64,000 nt of DNA from Pseudoalteromonas rubra (GCF_005886805.2 NZ_CP045429.1:3938501-4002500); one strand, 5' to 3'; numbered from the stretch's first letter, positions 18,480 through 27,587 are shown. Numbers and translations: made by a program. The notes: generated by a model from the letters alone, not told the origin.

Positions 18480-20120
18480 TCAGCTATCTGAGGTGGGCAT
18501 ATCAACTTTTCGAAGAAGCTTTTTCAGGTTTGATGAAACCTCATCCCGGATATCTTCCCACATGTTTCCCAGCTCCTCATCAGTATTTTTATGTTCGGCT
18601 GCAGCAAGCGCCCATAAAAGGAAATCCAAGCCTTCGACAGATATTCCAGATTTTGTCTGGCTATATATCTTTGTATAAAAATCGTGCTGCTTGTTGAGAT
18701 GCACCCCAGTAGAGTGATTTGTATCCGTTTTACTAGTCAGACAGGGCTCCCAAAGCGCACCAGAAGGTATCCCGTTAACAGGGTTTACAAAAAGGCTGTC
18801 TGGATTAACGTTACTTTCGACAGGTGTGAATATTTTTATCCCGTTCCCCTGATTATTGGACACGACCGCACTGCCGGATTTCTCATCGACCGATTCAGCG
18901 GTTACTTTAGAGGTATTTGGGGTTTCAGAAATTGTCTTATTTGAATCACCATGTGATATACCGCCCGACACTTTAACTGCCTGTTTTCTACGGTATCTTC
19001 TATCTGCCTCTTTATAGGCAGGACTCAAAAGCTCCTTTAGAGCTTCTTCTAACGCAGGGTCCAGCAGAATTCTGCTCTTTTTAACATCTACACTGAAGGC
19101 TTCATCCAATTGATGGTCAAAGTCAAATTCAATTCTAAGCAAGGACCAGTGTGGATCGTCCGAACGCCAAAGCCCCAGGTAACCGCCGTAGTGTATTACC
19201 CTTCCTTCCCGATGGATATAGAAACCCTGACCGCGGTTAGATATTTTAGCGTAGTTTTTATTCTCTTCCTTCGTCATATCCTTAGCATGAGGAAGAATCC
19301 AAGCCTTTACAGTAGCATTATGAACTGTCCCATCTTCTCGCTGTATTGGAAGCACCGTCAACTTGTCCGGCAGCACCTGCTCAGATCTTTCAGGGTAAAA
19401 AGGGTTCCAATATTCAACTTTTTTGCCGTTAACAGCAATGTTTACAGTCCGATGTTCTGTTTCTTCAGGGTTGAGGTACTTGTGAAAGATTAGTGCACAA
19501 TGATCTATCAGCTTTGATCTTCTTGTTTTTATGGCATTTTGTTCTTTGGTGCCACCGGGCTCTTCATAAACTTTACTTAGCAGCCTGTCACAGCGAGACC
19601 AGATAACCAGAGTTCCAGAATCACCACACATTTCTTCAAAAACTTCCCTTTCATCTTCAGATAAGGGCTCATCCAACATTACCCAAGCATTCTCCTTTGC
19701 CACATGCTCCAGGTCCCAGGTAAGCTTAAGAAGTTCATCGGAAGCACTTTTGCGAGAAATCAGAGAGTATTTCAGACACACAGAACTCGATGCAGTCTTC
19801 AAGCCTAAACCAAATTTCCCTAGAGAGGCGAGGTCTTCTCGGATTTTTGCTCCGTACTTCATGGCATTGAATAGCCCGTCTACATCCATTCCATGGCCGT
19901 CATCGCCAAAGTAAACATACTTTCTCCCATCGAGAGTCAGGTCGATACTAATATTGATGTTAGTCGCGCCGGCAGCTATAGAGTTATCAATAATATCTGC
20001 AGCAGCCGTGTAAAAATCGTATCCAGTGTCACGCAGACCATGTATCAAACGAGCCGGATCGGGATCGTTGACCATGTCGTGCAGTTGGTTGCGTTGAATC
20101 TTAGTGACTGAATCATCCAT
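18480..20120 (-). CDS. MORC/MutL-type GHKL ATPase
   Basis: A 546-residue protein with an N-terminal Bergerat-fold ATPase domain: N-box IIDNSIAAGA (Asn46 binds magnesium), GDDGHGM (72-78) and the lid SLGKFGLGLKTAS (99-111). An S5-type second domain follows (FYIHREGRVIHYGG region), then a charged linker and a C-terminal segment without known motif. It resembles the MORC/MutL homologues reported in restriction-modification loci, thought to act as ATP-driven clamps or remodelers. It lacks the MutL mismatch-repair C-terminus. It is the first gene of the operon with HNH, SNF2 and EcoRII-N genes; the start has GAGGG nine bases upstream. An IS3 element lies 230 bp upstream. Confidence 0.87.
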   Translation of the reverse strand: MDDSVTKIQRNQLHDMVNDPDPARLIHGLRDTGYDFYTAAADIIDNSIAAGATNINISIDLTLDGRKYVYFGDDGHGMDVDGLFNAMKYGAKIREDLASLGKFGLGLKTASSSVCLKYSLISRKSASDELLKLTWDLEHVAKENAWVMLDEPLSEDEREVFEEMCGDSGTLVIWSRCDRLLSKVYEEPGGTKEQNAIKTRRSKLIDHCALIFHKYLNPEETEHRTVNIAVNGKKVEYWNPFYPERSEQVLPDKLTVLPIQREDGTVHNATVKAWILPHAKDMTKEENKNYAKISNRGQGFYIHREGRVIHYGGYLGLWRSDDPHWSLLRIEFDFDHQLDEAFSVDVKKSRILLDPALEEALKELLSPAYKEADRRYRRKQAVKVSGGISHGDSNKTISETPNTSKVTAESVDEKSGSAVVSNNQGNGIKIFTPVESNVNPDSLFVNPVNGIPSGALWEPCLTSKTDTNHSTGVHLNKQHDFYTKIYSQTKSGISVEGLDFLLWALAAAEHKNTDEELGNMWEDIRDEVSSNLKKLLRKVDMPTSDS

Positions 20121-20334
20121 GTAATGAACCCTCGCATTCTTGGAATTTGGACAGATGGCTTTCCTGCTAAGAAATTAATCAGTATAGCCTTATTTATTAG
20201 GCAGATAAATATAACTAATAACTTTTTAAGAAAAAATGGGAAGTCATACTTTTTCTTCAGTTTACAGTGATAGTATCAAGGAGGTGGTTACAATTCGTAA
20301 CGCAACGTGGTGAAGTCTAGATGACGACCTAAGC

Positions 20335-20345
20335 AATATTGAGTA
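20335..20345 (+). repeat. Partial copy of the att core
   Basis: aatattgagta matches bases 11979-11989 of the left junction (the end of the att core and the two bases after it) at all 11 positions. gtggttac, as in the arm-like repeats, occurs about 50 bp before it at 20284-20291. It may be the relic of an internal attachment site; a chance match is possible. Confidence 0.3.
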
Positions 20346-20358
20346 GCAGTTGTAGTGG

Positions 20359-21527
<1,169 letters not shown>

Positions 21528-21624
21528 CTCTCATTGAGTGGTAATAATACCACCTAAAATAGTGTCCGGTTTTATTGAATCACAACAAGTCATCCATAAT
21601 GATGAAGCGAAAAAAAATGTATAG

Positions 21625-21960
21625 TTAAAGGGGCGGAGAGGGTATTTTCTGGTATATCCCCCCGTTCAGCAACCAGTCAGTTATTTCCGTCATAAGTATT
21701 TGTTCATTGATTTTTGATGGTCCTCTGGTTGAGCATTCCCAAATAATTAAAACTCTCCAGCCAAACTCCATAAGTTTGTCCTGACTGGCGACATCAACGG
21801 TGTGCTGCTTTCTTAATTTTTTTGACCACCACTCAGCCCGACTGCCGGGTAGTTTAAACATAGGGCAGTTATGCATGTGCCAAAAGCATCCGTGCGCAAA
21901 AATAACTGCGTGATACTTGGGGATAACAAAGTCTGGTGAACCCGACAGTTTATGGGGGAG
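21625..21960 (-). pseudogene. 5'-truncated vsr endonuclease gene
   Basis: The frame after a TAA reads LPHKLSGSPDFV and continues through VIFAHGCFWHMHNC and VLIIWECS to a stop at 21625. This is the Vsr core, including the catalytic Asp of the GxPD motif and the histidines of CFWHMH, but about 40 N-terminal residues are missing, with no trace of them upstream. The first ATG gives only 83 residues starting inside the active site. A full-length vsr at 25495-25959 is clearly related but diverged, so this is not a recent duplicate. It points the same way as the MORC-type operon and was probably its partner before truncation. Confidence 0.85.
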
Positions 21961-21997
21961 TTACAGGGGAGTTACAAGTCCACACCTGCTACCGACA

Positions 21998-22189
21998 CTA
22001 TTTAACGATTAAGTCTTTCGCGGTCTGTATTGATAAATGAGGACACTGGCAAAACTCACTTGAACGGATAAAACCAAGCCTGGAGAGAGCATAAACCGCA
22101 AAGGTTTTTACTGATTTGCTATCGAAGGGGTCTGTGAGTGATATTACGGTTTTCACCCACGGATGTTGTGCTCTAATAGAGTCGTTCAA
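21998..22189 (-). CDS. Possible small protein, unknown
   Basis: A 63-residue frame beginning MNDSIRAQHPWVKTVISL near the right end of the element. There is no recognised domain, membrane segment or clear ribosome-binding site. It may be a remnant or chance frame. Confidence 0.18.
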   Translation of the reverse strand: MNDSIRAQHPWVKTVISLTDPFDSKSVKTFAVYALSRLGFIRSSEFCQCPHLSIQTAKDLIVK

Positions 22190-22224
22190 TTCATGCGAAT
22201 TTGTGCAAATGACGGATACAGGCG

Positions 22225-22318
22225 AAAGTGGTAACTAAAGTGGTTACTCGTCTAGAGCTGGTAAACTAGCGATTGGCTACAGCCCCTGATTTTATTAGCC
22301 TTGTGAACTATCGTGGAC
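22225..22318 (+). promoter_or_regulatory. Probable integrase arm sites, right end
   Basis: Counterparts of the left-end repeats: 22227-22246 (direct) and gaactatcgtggac at 22305-22318 (inverted relative to 12011-12024). Within 22225-22247 the half-repeat agtggt-act occurs twice. Confidence 0.5.
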
Positions 22319-22331
22319 TCTATCCGAGTTC

Positions 22332-22350
22332 CAGATCCAGAATATTGAGT
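22332..22350 (+). repeat. attR: right end of the yicC element
   Basis: Exact second copy of the 19-bp repeat. Read in the yicC frame it encodes QIQNIE followed by TGA at 22351-22353, that is the original 3' end of yicC pushed away by the insertion. Confidence 0.88.
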
Positions 22351-22360
22351 GATGTATGTT

Positions 22361-22416
22361 AAGTCTTTTTGAAAAGACTTAAATCACTTAAACCCCTGTA
22401 AATAGGGGCTTTTATT
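22361..22416 (+). terminator. Displaced yicC terminator
   Basis: Two hairpins follow the old yicC end: AAGTCTTTT / AAAAGACTT (22361-22380), then CCCCT / AGGGG (22393-22408) with a CTTTTATTT tail. They probably terminated yicC before the insertion, and now also lie at the end of the dcm gene on the other strand. Confidence 0.6.
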
Positions 22417-22443
22417 TGTGAGTTTCACGTACTAATTTAATAA

Positions 22444-24135
22444 CTAATTTGACGCGTTCAGTATGTAAGGGCGCATCAATTTTGCAACAGCCCTAAAAAC
22501 GGGCACAACTACTGAATTGCCAAACTGTTTATAAGCGGCGGTATCTGCACAAACGATTCTGAAATCAGCGTCATTACTCTCCCGGTCGAAGTCAGGTTTT
22601 TCAAAACCCATCAATCTTGCACACTCCTGCGGTGTAAGCCTGCGTGGCGTTTTGAATGTTGAATCAAATTCACTTGCATAACGGCCATATTTTGAGTCGT
22701 ATTCTTTCTCGCCTTCTTTTACTTTTTCCTTGTACAAAGCAACATCAGGCTCAGGGTTGTCTTCAAAAAAACGACGGGCAAACAGGTTTGCCGCCTGCTC
22801 TCTTTCAGTATTTTTCCGAATTGCAAACTCTCGGTTTTGTTCAAGGTATTCGGGAGGAAGCCCATCTTGGTTGATAAGAATTTCAGATCCATCTTTGTAG
22901 TAACGAGCAGATAGAGTCCTGGTAACCGCATTTGGGTTTGCGGGATCAATTAACCCAAATCCAAACCCATTCCCTTTAGACTGATGCTTAAGCGCATAGT
23001 GATAAAGGTAATTCCATAGGTTTGGTGTCAGCGTATACTTTTCTTTTTCTGCCAGTTCTAGCTCACAAAGAATATCGGCTACACTATAGCGGGCTTTAGG
23101 TTTCTCTATTTTGCTGAGACAAATTTGTCTGAAAGAGTCGTCAGTATCAATGAGATCTTTGCGTACCCCAACCAATACGATCCTTTCCCGATGTTGAGGA
23201 GTAAAATGTGCACCATCAATTATTGTGGGCTCCGGCTTTCGCTTTCTGACGTTACAAATAGCCTCTTCAATATCATCATCAACATCTGTAATATTAGCAA
23301 CCCAGTAACCTGCTCTGTCTAAAGCACGAACAATGGTAGCGAAAGTATTCCCTTTATCATGACTCTTTAAGTTTTTGACGTTCTCCAAAACAAAAAACTT
23401 TGGTTTACGGGCCAACAGTATCTGCTCAACATCAAAAAACAACGTTCCCTGAGTGTTACAGTCGAATCCGTGAGAACGACCTAGAGAGTTCTTCTTTGAT
23501 ACACCAGCAAGAGAAAATGGTTGGCAAGGAAACCCCGCCAGTAGCACGTCATGCTCGGGTATGTGTTTTCTGATGCTCTCTAACTTTTCCCTATCAGAAA
23601 CACTTTGCTCACCACTTTTCGTTATCTTGGTAATATCCATAAAAGTGCTGTTTTTCTCCTGATTTTCATCAGCAGAGTCTATGAAGTAGGGTAATTCATG
23701 CTCGTCTACGTAGTGGTTTGCCAGGTAAGTGCGGCGCGCCCTCTGATCCCATTCGCTGGTAAATACACACTTGCCGCCAATATCTTCAAAACCTTTTCTC
23801 AAGCCTCCAATGCCGGCAAACAGATCAATAAACTTAAAATCAGGCTCATCCCAGTGGGCAGGTTTGGCCGGCAATAATTTACTCCGAATATCTTCGATCG
23901 CATTTTCACTAAAAACTATGGGGTTTGATACGGGGTCAGCTCTCCACCGATTGAGCTTTTCACGATTTATTTGCTGTTCGTAACCACATCCAAGCTCTCG
24001 CAATCTGATCGCGAGGTTTTTTTGATCGTATACTTCAATCAATAACTTCAAAAGTTTATGACTCTCAGCTTGCAAACGCTCGATGCGAGCTCTCTCTTCG
24101 CGGTCTCCGCAATTAACTATTTCACTATTTTGCAT
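22444..24135 (-). CDS. Dcm-type DNA cytosine-5 methyltransferase
   Basis: A 563-residue C5 methyltransferase: motif I DLFAGIGG (104-111), catalytic Cys204 in GFPCQPFSLAGVSKK, motif VI ENVKNL, motif VIII QHRERI and motif X QFGNSVVVP. The N-terminal 90 residues and the target-recognition region closely follow M.EcoRII/Dcm as I know them, which methylate the second C of CCWGG. It is the last gene of a vsr - endonuclease - methyltransferase operon, 75 bp after the endonuclease, and protects host DNA from that enzyme. It lies just outside attR. CCWGG specificity is an inference from family similarity. Confidence 0.93.
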   Translation of the reverse strand: MQNSEIVNCGDREERARIERLQAESHKLLKLLIEVYDQKNLAIRLRELGCGYEQQINREKLNRWRADPVSNPIVFSENAIEDIRSKLLPAKPAHWDEPDFKFIDLFAGIGGLRKGFEDIGGKCVFTSEWDQRARRTYLANHYVDEHELPYFIDSADENQEKNSTFMDITKITKSGEQSVSDREKLESIRKHIPEHDVLLAGFPCQPFSLAGVSKKNSLGRSHGFDCNTQGTLFFDVEQILLARKPKFFVLENVKNLKSHDKGNTFATIVRALDRAGYWVANITDVDDDIEEAICNVRKRKPEPTIIDGAHFTPQHRERIVLVGVRKDLIDTDDSFRQICLSKIEKPKARYSVADILCELELAEKEKYTLTPNLWNYLYHYALKHQSKGNGFGFGLIDPANPNAVTRTLSARYYKDGSEILINQDGLPPEYLEQNREFAIRKNTEREQAANLFARRFFEDNPEPDVALYKEKVKEGEKEYDSKYGRYASEFDSTFKTPRRLTPQECARLMGFEKPDFDRESNDADFRIVCADTAAYKQFGNSVVVPVFRAVAKLMRPYILNASN

Positions 24136-24210
24136 ACTATTAAAACAAAAGGGACATTTGTGTACACTTTAGCACACAACTGTCCCCCTTTAGATAATTT
24201 ATATGTAATT

Positions 24211-25455
24211 TTATACAGTGGCTAATTTAACATCACTTATGAAATCATGAAAAGACAACAGCCAGTTTGCCTGGGTAGGCTGATAAGTTGAGTGCAAAGC
24301 ATCAGGAACTACAAGTTGTAAATTCATTGAGTCCATTTGCGTAGTTTGTGCTTCGCTTATCGCTGGCTCCATGGTTATGAGGTGCTTGCGCTTAATGCGA
24401 CTAGCTTCAACCAACACTTGCCGCCAGCGATCCTTACACGTCGTTTTTGCACCAAGCATTCTGAGCTTATCACATGGGTAATCTGAGCTTTTATAAGCCT
24501 GATCACTCGGGAATAAGAAGTCAGGTTTTTGCCTTCCTTCGGTGTTGGCTCCCCTTTCGAACGGAAGTCCATTTGCAGATAAAATAGTTTCGATGTGATT
24601 CTCAAATGCATGGCCACTTCTGGACTTTCGCCTGTTTTGAACGCTAAGTGAAAACCGAAGAAACTCATCAAGATCATCTCCATCTTCACCAAATCCCTCC
24701 CTTAGTTTTTCTTTTACAATATGTTTTTCCAGCTGTCGAAATGCAGACTCCTCGGTTTCCATCCATTCAATTATTGCTGAATCCGGATCTGTTACAGGAC
24801 ATATCTCTCTAGCAAGAGTTCGCGTAAAATCCGAGAAGTGTTTAGTCTTAGGAAAATGTGGCCCAAATTTATCAAGAATCTGCTCAAGGACATCAGTGCC
24901 ATCCTGCCCGATCTCAATTCCATATCGGGCAAACATGAGCCGAATAGGTAAAACAACTTTTCCTTCTTTAACTTCAACTTTACTAAGCTTTTCTTTTGAA
25001 ACCATATTCTGGACACCGAACAGCGCACGAATCTGTGCCTCATATTCGCTATCCGGTGGGCAAAATATCATCAACACTTCTCGATCTTTGGTTAAAGCAA
25101 TCAAGAAAAAGTCTTCTGGAGAAAACCTTTCACTCACATCATTGGAAGCATAGTACATTCTCCACTCCGCTGATCTACCACTTTGATTATATCGAGTGTC
25201 ATACCATGTAACATGATCTTCTACGACGAGAGGAGACTCGGGGTCATCGCTCAGGTAAACGAGTGTGGCTGGTAACTTCACTTTAATACCATTATCTGGC
25301 ATACCTATATGTTCACCTATACCAGCTTGCTTAAGCCCACCAATTTCATGTTGATTCGAAGTCTGCCGGTTTGCATCTACCGCAGTGAGATATTTAAAAG
25401 CAGCCGAAGTAAATACGTCAGATAATTGCTCAAACATAGTCTGTTCCTTAGTCAT
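24211..25455 (-). CDS. EcoRII-type restriction endonuclease
   Basis: A 414-residue type II endonuclease. From about residue 270 it matches the EcoRII C-terminal nuclease: NRRKSRSGHAFENHIE, KPDFLFPSDQAY, AKTTCKDRWRQVLVEA and LVVPDALHSTY, with the PD-(D/E)xK-type residues in place. The N-terminal 250 residues (ANRQTSNQHEIGG and onward) differ from the EcoRII effector domain, which in this window occurs as a separate protein at 15387-15827. The enzyme should cut at or near CCWGG when unmethylated. It lies between vsr (40 bp upstream) and the methyltransferase gene, completing a classic restriction-modification operon. Confidence 0.9.
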   Translation of the reverse strand: MTKEQTMFEQLSDVFTSAAFKYLTAVDANRQTSNQHEIGGLKQAGIGEHIGMPDNGIKVKLPATLVYLSDDPESPLVVEDHVTWYDTRYNQSGRSAEWRMYYASNDVSERFSPEDFFLIALTKDREVLMIFCPPDSEYEAQIRALFGVQNMVSKEKLSKVEVKEGKVVLPIRLMFARYGIEIGQDGTDVLEQILDKFGPHFPKTKHFSDFTRTLAREICPVTDPDSAIIEWMETEESAFRQLEKHIVKEKLREGFGEDGDDLDEFLRFSLSVQNRRKSRSGHAFENHIETILSANGLPFERGANTEGRQKPDFLFPSDQAYKSSDYPCDKLRMLGAKTTCKDRWRQVLVEASRIKRKHLITMEPAISEAQTTQMDSMNLQLVVPDALHSTYQPTQANWLLSFHDFISDVKLATV

Positions 25456-25494
25456 TTTTCGCTAGACTACTTTGATTACAAAATAATTTCACTA

Positions 25495-25959
25495 TCAGTT
25501 TGCATACAAGCCCTGCTCGGTCAGCTCTCCTGACGATGAACCACTTACCAACCATGTTTTGACAAGTAAATTTATCATAGGTTTAGCGAGCCTGTTTTTT
25601 CCTTTTAAACTACACTCCCATACGACAAGAACTCGAATCCCTAGTCTTCGTAGCTGACTCTGTACCACCTTATCCCTTGCAAAATTGCTTTCCAACTTAC
25701 TTTTCCAAAACTCTTGTCGGGTTTGAGGCAATTTGAACACTGCACAGCCATGCATATGCCAGAAACAGCCATGAACAAAAATTGCCGCGTTATATTTCCT
25801 GAGCCAGATATCAGGTTTTCCAGGAATAGCTTTTGGACAAACCCTGTAACGCAAACCTTCCTTATGCAGCAAGCGCCTCAGAAGTAATTCAGGTTTGGTA
25901 TTCTTTGATCTGATCGCCCGCATATTCTTGCTGCGGGTTTGTTTGTCATGAACATCCAA
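25495..25959 (-). CDS. vsr: Very short patch repair endonuclease Vsr
   Basis: A complete 154-residue Vsr: RSKNMRAIRSKNTKPE at the start, GKPDIWLRKY with catalytic Asp50, and VHGCFWHMHGC (63-72) with the zinc and active-site His and Cys residues. Vsr nicks beside T:G mismatches that arise by deamination of 5-methylcytosine in CCWGG, so it is the natural partner of a Dcm-type methyltransferase. It is the first gene of the operon. Confidence 0.94.
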   Translation of the reverse strand: MDVHDKQTRSKNMRAIRSKNTKPELLLRRLLHKEGLRYRVCPKAIPGKPDIWLRKYNAAIFVHGCFWHMHGCAVFKLPQTRQEFWKSKLESNFARDKVVQSQLRRLGIRVLVVWECSLKGKNRLAKPMINLLVKTWLVSGSSSGELTEQGLYAN

Positions 25960-26082
25960 CTATTTTACCTCGCGAAGTTGTACTGTATAAACGAAGATAG
26001 CTTACATAGTCTAAAGCTGAATAATGTTGTCGGTACATAAATGTAAGTTGAGCAACACATACTCATCAAAAGAGCTCGAATC

Positions 26083-26295
26083 ATGTCTCCAGAGTCCTAC
26101 TTAAGAGGTGAACCTACCAATACGAATATGTATGAGCTCGCCGATGGTCAGGTTTATGCTATGACTGGCACAAGTGCAAACCACGAACTTATTGTGGAAT
26201 ACTTACATCGAACTCAAAAGTCATCTAAAAGGCGTCAATGTGAGCTATTTGGTTCAGACATGAAAATGCGAGGGCACGAAAACTTTTGTAACTAG
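26083..26295 (+). pseudogene. Uma2-family nuclease remnant
   Basis: A 70-residue frame with the N-terminus of the Uma2/DUF820 family: SPESYLRGE, YELADGQVYAMTG, SANHELIVEYLHR and FGSDMKMRG. Uma2 proteins are about 180-200 residues; this one stops at the point where the catalytic Asp region (usually Y-x-PDV) should follow. Bases after the stop do not restore the frame. Confidence 0.7.
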
Positions 26296-26457
26296 ATATG
26301 CTATGTGGCTGACATTTTGATGAACCTGAACTCTACCACCCCTAAAATATGGGGGATTATTGTCGATGTGCTCTCTTACGAGACTCACCCAAACTAAAGC
26401 TTTATTACATTGTCCAGTGTAATTCCTACTTCGCAGCCAATTTATGTATATCTTCAT

Positions 26458-26482
26458 AAAAAAAGCGCTGAACGCGCTTTTT
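26458..26482 (-). terminator. Terminator of the small peptide gene
   Basis: AAAAAGCGC / GCGCTTTTT with a five-base loop. On the minus strand it is followed by more T residues. It lies 22 bases after the stop at 26504 and may also stop plus-strand transcripts. Confidence 0.7.
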
Positions 26483-26503
26483 GTTTTAGCAATTAAGCTG
26501 ACT

Positions 26504-26623
26504 TTAGCCACCACAGCTCTTTTTCGGATCCGGGTGAGCCACCTGAACTCTGTCTGGCAAATCAGGACTACCAACCCCTGAACCATGCACTTTTTTCAGG
26601 CTTTCTGTTTGTAATTGCTTCAT
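26504..26623 (-). CDS. 39-residue leader-like peptide
   Basis: A short gene encoding MKQLQTESLKKVHGSGVG then SPDLPDRVQVAHPDPKKSCGG. The ribosome-binding site GGAGG lies 12 bases before the ATG, and a strong terminator follows the stop. The start resembles leaders of exported or modified small peptides (M-x-x-L-x-x-x-x-L-K-x-V-x-G), and the C-terminus has a single Cys and GG. No processing enzyme or transporter gene is next to it. The function is unknown; a bacteriocin-like or signalling peptide is only a guess, and a chance frame remains possible. Confidence 0.5.
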   Translation of the reverse strand: MKQLQTESLKKVHGSGVGSPDLPDRVQVAHPDPKKSCGG

Positions 26624-26747
26624 ATTGTCTGACAACCTCCATTCGTCGTTATTTAGATGGATTACCTGCCCTCTGCATAATGACGTTGATTACAATCATA
26701 AACGTTATTCTCCAAAGGTATTGCCCAAATCTTTAGTTTCCAACTCG

Positions 26748-27284
26748 CTAATACGCCTTTTCACGTTCTACAAATTCCTCTCTGGAGTTTGCTGTCATTG
26801 AGTACGCAAACAACGCTAAACTAATCATCAAGTGAAACAGCAACATCAGATTATCTCGCACATATAGCTTGAACGGCGCGGAATCAAATATGTAGTATTT
26901 GTAGGCCAAAACCTCAAGCCAGGTTACGACGTTTACCACACAGGTTAAACCAAGAAGTAAAATGATCCCACATTCTTGCGCTGATAGCCTCTGAAGTCTG
27001 TAAACCCTCTTAAAGTAATGGCTACCAGAAAAAATATAGAGCCTCAATGCAAGATTTCGCCGAAATATGATTGGCAAAAGAAACATAGCATTAATCACTA
27101 CATCAGCGATGTAATAGTGTGTATTCCACCGCATAGTGATTGGCAAAGTAGCAATATCGAGCACTTCAAAGAAACCATAAGCCAGTAAAAACCAACGAGC
27201 TGTGGCGACTTTCCAACTCAGCGCTAACCCCAACAAAATGGCTGCAAGAGGCGCATATTCCATGATGGCGTATACTTCCTTCAT
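26748..27284 (-). CDS. Integral membrane protein, unknown
   Basis: A 178-residue protein with about five hydrophobic segments (for example PLAAILLGLALSW, VINAMFLLPIIF, CGIILLLGLTCVVNVV, LLFHLMISLALFAY) and a charged C-terminus. I do not recognise the family. It begins three bases after the stop of the XRE-type regulator gene, so the two form an operon and the membrane protein is probably controlled by or works with that regulator. An alternative start lies seven codons in (MEYAPL). Confidence 0.65.
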   Translation of the reverse strand: MKEVYAIMEYAPLAAILLGLALSWKVATARWFLLAYGFFEVLDIATLPITMRWNTHYYIADVVINAMFLLPIIFRRNLALRLYIFSGSHYFKRVYRLQRLSAQECGIILLLGLTCVVNVVTWLEVLAYKYYIFDSAPFKLYVRDNLMLLFHLMISLALFAYSMTANSREEFVEREKAY

Positions 27285-27287
27285 AAC

Positions 27288-27587
27288 CTACTCCTTTTCT
27301 GGCTTTTCATCGGGTGAAGGACTTTGCTCTTCAAGATCGGTGAGTTTAAGTACACCAGTTAAATCTTTACCAAAAACCAGAAACAGCTCGAACATCTGGG
27401 CGTAACTCATATCTGTTTTGCCGGATTCATAGTTGCTGATGGTGGCCTGGTCGACACCAAGCCGCCTGGCCAGCTCTTGCTGGGACCAGCCTCTGTGGTG
27501 TCTCAACTGGCGGATTGAGCGCTGCACATAGCGCCTGAAGTTCTCCACTTTGTGATTGCGCTTATCAGGACTGTTCTTCACGCGCAT
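27288..27587 (-). CDS. XRE-family HTH regulator
   Basis: A 99-residue protein with a Cro/C1-type helix-turn-helix at about residues 22-75: RSIRQLRHHRGWSQQELARR, VDQATISNYESGKTDMS. It pairs with the membrane protein gene directly downstream. Such pairs often autoregulate; no operator could be defined in the upstream spacer. Confidence 0.82.
   Translation of the reverse strand: MRVKNSPDKRNHKVENFRRYVQRSIRQLRHHRGWSQQELARRLGVDQATISNYESGKTDMSYAQMFELFLVFGKDLTGVLKLTDLEEQSPSPDEKPEKE

Larger units (their letters stand above)
21961..22443. other. Right end of the element and junction
   Basis: A 483-bp stretch holding the arm-like repeats (22225-22247, 22305-22318), attR (22332-22350) and the displaced yicC terminator. 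A tandem pair of gggagttaca (about 21955-21976) sits at the vsr break. A 63-codon minus-strand frame (21998-22189) has no recognised family. Confidence 0.6.

Noticed and set aside
26254..26586. A 110-codon minus-strand frame.
   Set aside because: It overlaps the Uma2 remnant and the 39-residue peptide gene with its terminator, and has no domain or ribosome-binding site.
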